A model generated the notes under the pieces. It saw only the letters and a program-made list of their open reading frames with translations. It was not told the origin of the DNA and did no database searches. From Candidatus Nitrosocosmicus sp. (GTDB lineage Archaea > Thermoproteota > Nitrososphaeria > Nitrososphaerales > Nitrososphaeraceae), in assembly GCA_030452275.1 (NCBI GenBank), contig JAKDMR010000033.1:1-12181 (forward strand): DNA of 12,181 bases, given 5' to 3'. The position numbers and the translations under genes are program-made. Below, one piece after another: positions 1-5,950 of the stretch (position 1 is the first letter of the stretch; the number at the start of each line of letters is the position of its first letter).

Positions 1-62
1 TCCTCGTCAACCAGTATTTTTCAGATGTTCATTTCTTTAAAGAATACAATTCATTCAAGTAG
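1..62 (+). CDS. Possible 3' end of a gene cut by the window edge
   Basis: Reading from base 3, the plus strand is open to a TAG at 60-62 and gives 19 residues (ends HFFKEYNSFK). Composition looks protein-like, with aromatic and charged residues, but the piece is too short to assign and could be chance in AT-rich DNA. Nothing in it identifies a family. Confidence 0.2.
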   Translation, partial: LVNQYFSDVHFFKEYNSFK

Positions 63-550
63 ATACCAGAATTAATTGATCTGACTAATACAAAGACATC
101 CTAAACGCAGATTCGCTCCAAAGGCATTTCTGAAAAGTATATGATTGGTACGTAGATTATCTTAATGCTTCTATTGACTAGTGAGTTTGCAGGGACGCAA
201 TAATGTTCTGTCATGTTCCTATGTTCTTTTTTTGATACTCAGATCTTATATTAGTTTTAATAAGTGAAAATAATATTAACAAATGACATACTTTAAAATC
301 AAACTAAAACAACTTATAATTTATCATTACTTTTGCATATCTAAAATAATCATCTAAATGCCTCCCTGTTAGAGGTTGTAGCTTTACGACCAATTGCCTG
401 AGTTATTGGTTCCCGATTTGTATAAAAAACATAGAGGGCGAAAATATATTCATTCTAGTTTTACCAACCACTATTTAGTACTCTGATTCAGTATTTATGA
501 ATCTACATAGGCACACATGAATTATTGATAATGGACACACTCATAAATGA
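63..550. other. Long AT-rich stretch with no intact gene
   Basis: About 490 bases with no reading frame of useful length. On the minus strand, 350-454 is open for 34 residues without a start codon and ends in a protein-like segment (REPITQAIGRKATTSNREAF). It may be the tail of a decayed gene, but this is weak. ACCAAT and ATTGGT around 390-413 could form a short hairpin. I see no RNA gene, repeat array or mobile-element end. Confidence 0.4.
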
Positions 551-558
551 AATATAAC
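551..558 (+). promoter_or_regulatory. TATA-like box for the membrane protein gene
   Basis: AATATAAC lies about 25 bases before the ATG at 576, the spacing expected of an archaeal TATA box driving a nearly leaderless transcript. There is no Shine-Dalgarno sequence before the ATG, which agrees with leaderless initiation. Confidence 0.4.
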
Positions 559-575
559 AATGTATTTATCTCAAT

Positions 576-1685
576 ATGAATGAGGTAGAGACCCCAAATC
601 CTCAATGGACAATTAGTCAATTATTGCTAATTATTAGAAATAGAATTGAAATTGCTAATTTTCAAAAAGAAAACGAGAAGAAATATGAACGGGATTATAT
701 ATCAAATATCAAAGGTATAAGAGACAGAATTTTTGCTATCCTTGGTTTTCTTGTAACTGTAACTTTGGCTGTTCAATCATTTTGGTGGTTAATACCCATA
801 TCTTTTGTAGCCTTGATAGTCTTTTTCGTATTTGAATACTTAATACGACAAGCATCCATTGGTTTTAAGGCAATTGAAGGTGTTTTTGAGTCAAGATTGA
901 CAATTATGAGAATATTTGAGGAATACGTAATATTAAACTCTCTAGAGTTTAGCTACAAGGTCAATAAGGAGATTGTAGCATACTTCAACTTGATATCCAA
1001 TTATACATTTGACATGATAACTATACTCAAATTTGTTTTGAGCCTAAAGGCTGCGTGGAATGCAAATACAAGATTATATTTTAATAACAAGATCAAGGAA
1101 AATGAATTAGTATTTTATGCACAATTATATGAAAATTATCTCATTAATCGAGAGGCAATTTCATCAGATGATTTTCTTGTGAATTTTGAAAACACTTTGC
1201 CCAGAATTACCAATAGTGAACCTTACATGATAAAATATGAAAAGTATTCAGAATATTTTAGAATTAATGTACGTCAGATTGTCAACGGGACTAACAAGAT
1301 AGAAATTCCTATAACATGGGAACAAAGAGAGGCCGAGAATGATTATTTATTCATTGTAAGTCCCATTTATACACCTAGTGTGAGGTTAATGTTTAGAATA
1401 GCAGAAGGCAGTCTTGATAATGTAATTATGAAGACACGAGATGAACTTGATAATCATCATTTTGTTGATTTAGTTGTAACACAATATGAGGAACAGTCTT
1501 TTGATGAATTAAAAACTCATGAATTTATCATCGAAGACAAGTATGATATGGGCATTACTAAACAAACGTTAAAACAATTCAAAGAATACGGTAGTAGAAT
1601 TTTGGAAATTGAATATATTTCAAATAAGATAATTTTTGGAAAATATCAGGAAGATGCTAGAAGAATTATGAAGACATTCGTTTAA
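576..1685 (+). CDS. Unknown protein with a two-helix membrane hairpin
   Basis: A 369-residue protein I do not recognise. A charged N-terminal helix (about 15-50) leads into two back-to-back hydrophobic segments, about 51-69 (RIFAILGFLVTVTLAVQSF) and 70-90 (WWLIPISFVALIVFFVFEYL), so it should sit in the membrane as a tight hairpin with both ends on one side, most likely the cytoplasm. The next ~130 residues look helical; the rest, from about 240, looks mixed alpha/beta and soluble. There is no signal peptide and no catalytic motif I can name. The layout (2TM hairpin plus large cytoplasmic part) recalls membrane effectors such as SLATT or Pycsar PycTM proteins, but I see no clear cyclic-nucleotide-binding domain, so this is a loose analogy. 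It is transcribed alone; its neighbours downstream are a broken antitoxin gene and a convergent cyclase-like gene. The ATG was chosen because the TATA-like box sits at the right distance. Confidence 0.8.
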   Translation: MNEVETPNPQWTISQLLLIIRNRIEIANFQKENEKKYERDYISNIKGIRDRIFAILGFLVTVTLAVQSFWWLIPISFVALIVFFVFEYLIRQASIGFKAIEGVFESRLTIMRIFEEYVILNSLEFSYKVNKEIVAYFNLISNYTFDMITILKFVLSLKAAWNANTRLYFNNKIKENELVFYAQLYENYLINREAISSDDFLVNFENTLPRITNSEPYMIKYEKYSEYFRINVRQIVNGTNKIEIPITWEQREAENDYLFIVSPIYTPSVRLMFRIAEGSLDNVIMKTRDELDNHHFVDLVVTQYEEQSFDELKTHEFIIEDKYDMGITKQTLKQFKEYGSRILEIEYISNKIIFGKYQEDARRIMKTFV

Positions 1686-1967
1686 TTTCAATTTCAACAA
1701 ATATTTAGATGTTTAAACCTGAATATTTTATTTAAGTCTAGTTCTCGGTTTGAGAAGAGATCAAAATATTAATTTAATTAAGGTTAAAAGTACTTTTCGT
1801 TTGGCTAAATGTTCTCTATGTAATAAAGGCTTGCTTCTATATTAGAATCAGTGCCAAAGACCATCGATTAAGATAAATATTTTTGTTCAAAATACAATCT
1901 TCATTACAACTTTAAGCTCAACCGCATAAAGTTCTATCTAGTTAATAGTAATAGATGTAGGGAGAAC

Positions 1968-2206
1968 ATCACTAAGTTCAAACAGATTTTAATAGATATT
2001 GATATTATAATGCACTTAAAGAATTAGGAAAGACAGGCGACTCATTTAACAACGTTATTAGGGACCTATTAAATAAAGTGACGAATTACTGCCAACAGTC
2101 AACTCAAGAAATGTGGAGGAATGACTTGATAGAAATTAACCCTGACAATAAATCCTTTATCCTAAAAATTGATTCAGGTCTTCGGAAGGTGGGAGTTAAT
2201 GGATAA
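1968..2206 (+). pseudogene. Broken VapB-like (ribbon-helix-helix) antitoxin gene
   Basis: The frame from 2003 to the TAA at 2204-2206 reads YYNALKELGKTGDSFNNVIR, then DLLNK and about 40 further residues. The pattern Y-x-x-L-K-x-L-x-K-x-G-x-S-F-x-x-V-I-x-x-L-L is the hallmark of archaeal VapB-type antitoxins, DNA-binding repressors that neutralise a partner toxin. It has no start codon: a TGA lies at 2000-2002. The expected first strand (ILIDID) is present just upstream in another frame (1986-2003), preceded by ATC at 1968 where a start would be expected, after GGAG. So a frameshift near 2003-2006 and loss of the start have disabled it. No PIN-domain toxin follows; 2207-2435 shows nothing coding. 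Family assignment is moderately sure from motif alone. The flanking 1686-1967 holds no gene. Confidence 0.55.
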
Positions 2207-2435
2207 TTGGTTTTTTGGTACACCTTATTTGATTATGATGTAGGTTTGGCATGGTGGAATAATATTCACAATTCATTTTAGTGGTTCATAATGACTAAAT
2301 GATTATCACTGTCCTTATATGTGTCAAAATAAAACATATTCCGACTTTAGACTTTGAATCCATTTATAATTACTTGGAACACTCTTTCATCATATATTAC
2401 AAAAACTCTAAATAGTTAGATTCACAAGGCATTCT

Positions 2436-2597
2436 ATGTCACAAAATACTATTTGTCCGGATTGTGGAAATGGCTCCCATCATGACGGACAGGATAGAGA
2501 GGGCTGCAATTGTACATGTTCTAATCAAATAAGAGGTAACCACTTAAATTCGAATCCTTTTGACGTGAAAAATAGCAGGCCATCGAATGTTACATAA
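2436..2597 (+). CDS. Small cysteine-rich, zinc-ribbon-like protein
   Basis: A 53-residue open frame starting MSQNTICPDCGNGSHHDGQD and continuing with a second cysteine cluster, GCNCTC. C7 and C10 (CPDC) plus C30/C32/C34 and the HH pair at 15-16 give enough ligands for one zinc ion, so it is probably a small zinc-ribbon or zinc-finger-like protein acting in the cytoplasm, perhaps binding nucleic acid or another protein. The tail (about 36-53) is polar and probably disordered. Small proteins of this look are common in soil Thaumarchaeota, as far as I recall, without known function. TAAATAG at 2409-2415 could be the TATA box. Its stop lies 5 bases from the stop of the convergent cyclase-like gene. 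Coding status rests on the cysteine pattern and the clean start and stop. Confidence 0.6.
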   Translation: MSQNTICPDCGNGSHHDGQDREGCNCTCSNQIRGNHLNSNPFDVKNSRPSNVT

Positions 2598-2602
2598 ATT
2601 AT

Positions 2603-3361
2603 CTATTTTTCAAATTTTGAATTATATTTGCAAAATCTCATCGTATTGAGATATTTATCTTTGATACCTTTTTCTGACTGACATTTTGCTTGATTGCTAA
2701 GAAACAGAAGTATTTTTTCGTCGTCACCTTTATACCAATTCAGAGCCAGACCTGAGTAGGTCCTGTTTTGTTTTATGTTTATTTGTGGATAAAGGATTAC
2801 ATTGTTTGAATTTCTAATCAATCCTCTTTTGTTTATTTTGTAAGTGAGCTCCGGAGTAGTAAAAATACCAATCATTTCTATCTGATCGTGAACAGATGCA
2901 GCATCAGCTATTGCTGGTCCTATCGCCAATAAATTAGATAAGTAATGAACATCATGACTTATAGCTCCACGAAGAGGAAATTTAATACCCAGTGAATATT
3001 TAAAGGGGTTTTGAAGTAGCCCAAATACATGGTCATACGCAGTAATGTTTTCGCTGAAGCTCATGATTATTGTGTCTGAAACAATATTGAAATATTTCAA
3101 TGACGAAACTATAGGACTTTGCTGAACTGAATCGTTAAAACGGGTTATTACATCTTTCCATTTATTGAATACAACATTCGGATCTTCGTTTTCCCAAATT
3201 CTTCTCATTCCCAATGCATCGACAAAGACTAGAAATCCATTCTGAGGGCTTGAAGGATAGCCTTGGACAGTGTAGCCTCTAGCGCCGTCTGATCTGAAAG
3301 GTGTGTTCGAAGTTAGACTCTGATCAACTTCAGAAGTTGAGTTATATCTTAGCGAACCCAT
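2603..3361 (-). CDS. Diverged class III nucleotidyl-cyclase-fold protein
   Basis: A 252-residue protein whose middle follows the layout of the class III adenylate/guanylate cyclase catalytic domain. GFLVFVDALGM (42-52) matches the first strand with metal-binding Asp (D48); NIVSDTIIMSF (92-102) matches the second metal Asp (D96); RGAIS (131-135) and IGPAIADAAS (147-156) match the later strand and the helix that in active cyclases reads GxAVNxAAR. The Asn and Arg of that helix, which stabilise the transition state, are replaced here (IADAAS), so activity or substrate may differ, or it may be only a binding protein. Residues 1-40 are polar and probably flexible; the C-terminal ~80 residues are unassigned. 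No membrane segment, so cytoplasmic. A related fold is used in Pycsar anti-phage cyclases, but no clear effector gene adjoins it. The ATG follows a TATA-like GTTATAAA (3393-3400, minus strand). The fold is inferred from motifs read by eye. Confidence 0.65.
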   Translation of the reverse strand: MGSLRYNSTSEVDQSLTSNTPFRSDGARGYTVQGYPSSPQNGFLVFVDALGMRRIWENEDPNVVFNKWKDVITRFNDSVQQSPIVSSLKYFNIVSDTIIMSFSENITAYDHVFGLLQNPFKYSLGIKFPLRGAISHDVHYLSNLLAIGPAIADAASVHDQIEMIGIFTTPELTYKINKRGLIRNSNNVILYPQINIKQNRTYSGLALNWYKGDDEKILLFLSNQAKCQSEKGIKDKYLNTMRFCKYNSKFEK

Positions 3362-3392
3362 TATTTACAATATGTTATATTGCGCTGTTGAG

Positions 3393-3400
3393 TTTATAAC
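3393..3400 (-). promoter_or_regulatory. TATA-like box for the cyclase-like gene
   Basis: On the minus strand GTTATAAA lies about 32 bases upstream of the ATG at 3361, fitting an archaeal promoter with a very short leader. Confidence 0.4.
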
Positions 3401-3422
3401 AAAGTGATATATGAATTATATA

Positions 3423-3434
3423 GTCTATATAGAC
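3423..3434. promoter_or_regulatory. 12-bp perfect palindrome upstream of the cyclase-like gene
   Basis: GTCTATATAGAC is a perfect palindrome about 25 bases upstream of the TATA-like box. A dimeric regulator could bind here as an activator or repressor of the gene at 2603-3361. Its core is AT-rich, so chance is possible. Confidence 0.3.
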
Positions 3435-3475
3435 AGACATGATAAATTAGTCCTACCAGGAACAGAAAGGCGTGG

Positions 3476-3858
3476 TCATAACATAACCTTGTCATAAATA
3501 ACCTCGACATGCGTATGAATGGATACCCCGATTGAATTGAGCCTAAGGTATACCTCAACAAGGTTCATTTCTTGATGTGCTTCCTTATTCGGGCCTATGC
3601 TTGCATAGTTTTATAATTCGTAGGTCGAATATCGGGTTCTTTAACTTTCCATCGCTCAAATTCTCTAACAAATGTTGTTTGTATTCTGTTTAGCAGCTCT
3701 ATTCTGTCTGTTCCGCAGATCATAGATTCAGTATTATTTACTTCATAATCGTTAATAATCTCTTCTGTAGGAATTTTAATTCCCAAATCGATGCCTATAG
3801 GAATAGGATAAAATTCGTAGCAATGGATTGGATAGGACTGAAATAAGAACCGGGGCAT
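3476..3858 (-). pseudogene. Small unknown gene split by one frameshift
   Basis: The first part (3858 to 3595) encodes 87 residues starting MPRFLFQSYPIHCYEF and ending IRPTNYKTMQA. Just before its stop, another frame (open 3610 to 3476) carries on with a strongly protein-like stretch: ASIGPNKEAHQEMNLVEVYL, then RLNSIGVSIH and a TGA at 3476-3478. Restoring one A in the AAAA run at about 3609-3612 would fuse them into one protein of roughly 130 residues (NYK-NYASIGPNKEA). I therefore read it as a single gene with a 1-base deletion in a homopolymer. No family is recognised: no signal peptide, no membrane segment, no nameable motif. It lies upstream of, and on the same strand as, the cyclase-like gene, 115 bases away. 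Either real decay or a base-calling error explains the split. If the break is real, only the 87-residue part would be made. Confidence 0.5.
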
Positions 3859-3980
3859 AGTTATAGAGTAATCATTACAGCGAATTTAATAATTAAAAGA
3901 TGCTGATGTATAGAAATTGTTTATTTAAAATAAATGTTATAGCATGAGTTTACAGAACAAGAACAGAAATTGATTTTCCT

Positions 3981-4015
3981 CATTACTTAATAATTCATTT
4001 CGAATGAAAGTAATG
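3981..4015 (+). promoter_or_regulatory. Nested inverted repeat just before the YVTN gene start
   Basis: An outer pair CATTACT (3981-3987) / AGTAATG (4009-4015) encloses an inner pair TTCATT (3994-3999) / AATGAA (4003-4008) with a TCG loop. As DNA it could be an operator; as RNA a hairpin with one internal bulge ending 2 bases before the ATG at 4017. TTAATAAT (3987-3994), within it, is also the best TATA candidate at about 25 bases from the start, so a protein bound here would block the promoter. Confidence 0.35.
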
Positions 4016-4016
4016 A

Positions 4017-4703
4017 ATGAATATTACAAGCTTTACAATATTTATGATTCTAGTTGTCATGTTGTCCGCACCCACTTTTATGCCAAACTTGGAAAGTGTT
4101 TGGGCTGAAGAGGTGATAGATACCATATTGGTAGGGAGTGAACCAGAATCAATTGCTTACAATCCAGACAATAAGAACATATATGTGACAAACTCCGGTG
4201 ATGACACCGTCTCGATTATTGACAACTCTAACACGGTGATAGATACCATAGCAGTGGAGCGCGCACCAAGAGGAATTGCTTACAATTCTAACAATAACGA
4301 AATGTATGTGACAAACTCCGGTGATGACACCGTATCCGTTATCAGGAGCTCTGATAATATGGTGATATATACCATAACGGAAGTGGATGAACCGTATGGA
4401 ATTGCTTACAATCCAGCTAATCAAGATATGTATGTGGCAAACAATAACGCTGGCACCGTCTCTGTTATAGGAGATGTTTCTTCTCCTCCAATTCCTCCAG
4501 TTAATGAGGAACCTAGAACCATAAGTGACCTTATCAAAGGAATTATTCAGAATCCACTTGACATTACAAACTCAATTGATTCCGCCAATGAAATAAGAGA
4601 TATTTTAACAGACAACAACCGTGATAATGACCAACTAGTCTGTGATTTGATACATTCAGAGAATGAATACACATCTAACATTAGAGAAATTCTTAATTGT
4701 TAG
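4017..4703 (+). CDS. Exported YVTN beta-propeller repeat protein
   Basis: A 228-residue protein. Residues 1-30 form a signal peptide (hydrophobic FTIFMILVVMLSA, likely cleavage after VWA), so it is exported to the cell surface. Three YVTN-type repeats follow (about 33-150), each with I-A-Y-N-P/S, M/I-Y-V-T/A-N and T-V-S-I/V-I, at 41-42-residue spacing. Such repeats make four-stranded blades of beta-propellers found in archaeal surface proteins; the ligand is usually unknown. Known propellers need about seven blades, so three suggest oligomerisation, or a gene shortened by loss of repeats. A short SPPIPP linker (about 154-161) leads to a polar alpha-helical tail with two cysteines (C209 and terminal C228). 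The repeats are near-identical in DNA: 29 bases at 4182-4210 recur at 4305-4333, a sign of recent internal duplication. A second in-phase-shifted ATG at 4013 reads a different frame and is not used. Confidence 0.85.
   Translation: MNITSFTIFMILVVMLSAPTFMPNLESVWAEEVIDTILVGSEPESIAYNPDNKNIYVTNSGDDTVSIIDNSNTVIDTIAVERAPRGIAYNSNNNEMYVTNSGDDTVSVIRSSDNMVIYTITEVDEPYGIAYNPANQDMYVANNNAGTVSVIGDVSSPPIPPVNEEPRTISDLIKGIIQNPLDITNSIDSANEIRDILTDNNRDNDQLVCDLIHSENEYTSNIREILNC
4182..4333 (+). repeat. 29-bp identical repeat within the YVTN gene
   Basis: The segment at 4182-4210 (TATGTGACAAACTCCGGTGA and nine more bases) is repeated exactly at 4305-4333, 123 bases (41 codons) later. A diverged third copy starts at 4431. 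This marks recent copying or gene conversion between propeller blades. Confidence 0.85.
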
Positions 4704-4723
4704 ATGGGAATAGCTAAAGAATC

Positions 4724-4772
4724 GGGTTTTGCATGAGCGGCGTGTGGATAACTAGAGATGCAAGACCCTTTT
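4724..4772 (+). terminator. Stem-loop after the YVTN gene, terminator-like
   Basis: GGGTTTTGCAT (4724-4734) and ATGCAAGACCC (4758-4768) can form an 11-bp RNA stem, counting one G-U pair, with a 23-base loop and a TTTT run directly after. It starts 20 bases past the stop of the YVTN gene. Archaeal termination relies mainly on U-runs, so the hairpin may instead protect the mRNA 3' end. Confidence 0.45.
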
Positions 4773-5053
4773 GAATTACTTTGGGTGTAACCAGTACTAT
4801 CCTAATAGGCTTAAAAACACCATATATCAATAGTCATGTTTCACTATAGTTACAATTTCAATTTGAACAGCCAGTCTGATAATGAATCAAATGAAGATAA
4901 ATAAAGGAATGCGCCCTATGAAATAAGCCAGATTTGTATCCTTAATATGCTTTCTAATCTTTAACCAAGCTTGTTTAGTTTCATGATCCATATGTCGTAT
5001 GACTAGTTCCTTTAGGTTCCATATCTTTCAAATTCTCTTGCAAAAACCATCAC
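4773..5053. other. Gap between convergent genes, with a possible micro-ORF
   Basis: No clear gene. On the minus strand, 4887-4991 encodes 34 residues from an ATG (MDHETKQAWLKIRKHIKDTN, then LAYFIGRIPLFIFI). The same frame is open a little further upstream (KELVIRH). It lies directly downstream of the truncated stress protein gene and may be the remains of a following gene, but there is no family match and it may be chance. Confidence 0.25.
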
Positions 5054-5362
5054 CTACTTTACTAGTAATACAGGACTTTTAGTATCATGAACGACCTCCA
5101 CTGAGACACTGCCTATTATCATCTCTTTCAAATGTCCCATTCCTCTGTTACCAATTACAATTATGTCGAATTTCTCCTTTATAGATAATTCAATTATCAC
5201 CTTTCCCGGCTCTCCAAAAATAAGTTCGGTTTTTATTTCAGTACTTTCTTTTTCAGCCAATTCTTGATAGTCATCAAAAATCATTAATAACAATAATGCA
5301 GGGAAATAACATGACTGAAATAGTAGTATCAATAACTGGTCTCTTTCACTTAATTTGCGCAC
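5054..5362 (-). CDS. Universal stress protein, N-terminally truncated
   Basis: A 102-residue frame whose second half is clearly the C-terminal part of the UspA family: FDIIVIGNRGMGHLKEMIIG (65-84) holds the ATP-binding G-x-x-G...G-S motif and is followed by VEVVHDTKSPVLLVK. UspA proteins bind ATP and act as dimers in stress survival. Normal members have about 140-160 residues and begin with a strand and DGS loop (like KILVPVDGS); here that part is absent and the first ~30 residues (QLLILLFQSCYFPALLLL) do not look like a proper family start. The frame begins at GTG (5362), only about 15-20 bases from a strong TATA-like box (minus strand TATATAAATAT, 5375-5385), so it may still be transcribed. 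It is probably a gene remnant with its 5' third deleted. If made, it would lack half the nucleotide site. Confidence 0.7.
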   Translation of the reverse strand: MRKLSERDQLLILLFQSCYFPALLLLMIFDDYQELAEKESTEIKTELIFGEPGKVIIELSIKEKFDIIVIGNRGMGHLKEMIIGSVSVEVVHDTKSPVLLVK

Positions 5363-5374
5363 AATTTAGTAACG

Positions 5375-5385
5375 ATATTTATATA
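5375..5385 (-). promoter_or_regulatory. TATA-like box before the truncated stress protein gene
   Basis: TATATAAATAT on the minus strand, ending about 13 bases before the GTG at 5362. Transcription would begin close to or slightly inside the open frame, which suggests that the original start was moved or lost. Confidence 0.4.
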
Positions 5386-5476
5386 CATGAGGGTAGTAAT
5401 GAAGTTATGAGAATTGTAGACAAACCGTGATAACAGTCTATCACATAGAGAGATAAAACAAGTTACTATTTAATTA

Positions 5477-5508
5477 GAGCGGCGAAGCCGCGAGATATTT
5501 TCGCGGCC
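5477..5508 (+). repeat. GC-rich element with two alternative hairpins
   Basis: GCGGC (5479-5483) pairs with GCCGC (5487-5491) over a GAA loop. The same GCCGCGA (5487-5493) can instead pair with TCGCGGC (5501-5507) over GATATTT. The two stems exclude each other. The element is far richer in G+C than its surroundings. It could be a regulatory RNA switch, a transcript end, or a small dispersed repeat; no second copy is in the window. Confidence 0.45.
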
Positions 5509-5791
5509 AATTTAAGAAGATTAATCATGAAATATAGTGATGACGACTAAAGTTACACTAACAGAAGCACAGAACCCTACAGCCTTTGAGAATCAAATAA
5601 ACAAGTCTTAGAACAGAATGTATTAGAATTTGGACATTTCAAATAATACTAGATGGGTATGGTGATAATAAGGCTCATTCCTTATCCCTACAATACAATG
5701 ACATATAATTCTAATCATTAACTTTACAACTTAATTACTAAGCGAGCGGGCCGGGTAATAATTAAAATATGCAGTTTATCACTATCCACAT
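5509..5791. other. Intergenic DNA without an intact gene
   Basis: Apart from the short broken frame at 5540-5646, this stretch has no coding signal on either strand. A small GC-rich patch, AGCGAGCGGGCCGGG (5741-5755), stands out in AT-rich DNA and shows no good stem. Confidence 0.35.
5540..5646 (+). pseudogene. Possible tiny frameshifted gene
   Basis: An ATG at 5540 opens MTTKVTLTEAQNPTAFENQI and stops at TAG 5609-5611. A second frame that overlaps its end continues plausibly as KQVLEQNVLEFGHFK to TAA 5644-5646. Joined, they would give about 35 residues. No family is recognised. The protein-like composition on both sides of the break is the only evidence, so confidence is low. Confidence 0.25.
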
Positions 5792-5950
5792 CTAATCTTC
5801 ATTATTCTGTATTAAATAGTAGTAAAAGATTAAGGATGTTAAGCCTACATGTTTTAATAGTTCTGCGAGAGTTGAAGACTTTCTATCAGATACAAGACTC
5901 GTCCAGTCAATAGAACCAAACCAATTGAATATCTCGTTCTTAGTATCGCA
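5792..5950 (-). pseudogene. Coding-like tail in another frame after the coiled-coil gene
   Basis: Overlapping the end of the gene at 5940-6200, a second frame is open from 5950 to a TAG at 5792-5794 and reads KNEIFNWFGSIDWTSLVSDR, then about 28 more residues (KSSTLAELLKHVGLTSLIFY and a short end). It has no start codon. Skipping one T in TACTAAG would fuse it to the coiled-coil protein (LMRY-KNEIFNWFG) and make one product of about 135 residues. I read it as the true C-terminus cut off by a one-base change, or else as a chance open frame; the residue pattern favours the former. Confidence 0.4.

Noticed and set aside
100..217. Minus-strand 36-residue frame starting MTEHYCVPAN
   Set aside because: Short, with no family pattern and no convincing promoter; expected by chance.
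1750..1880. Plus-strand stretch open for about 30 residues (RLKVLFVWLN)
   Set aside because: No start codon, and its hydrophobic composition is typical of random AT-rich DNA.
3920..3934. TTTATTT-A-AAATAAA palindrome
   Set aside because: Made only of A and T in AT-rich DNA and not aligned with a promoter, so chance is likely.
4149..4424. Open frame of 91 residues on the minus strand inside the YVTN gene
   Set aside because: It is the antisense shadow of the propeller repeats; its own repetition mirrors the repeats of the real gene.
4182..4460. Regularly spaced repeats as a CRISPR array
   Set aside because: They are in-frame coding repeats with 41-42-codon spacing and diverging copies; no direct-repeat/spacer pattern and no cas gene.
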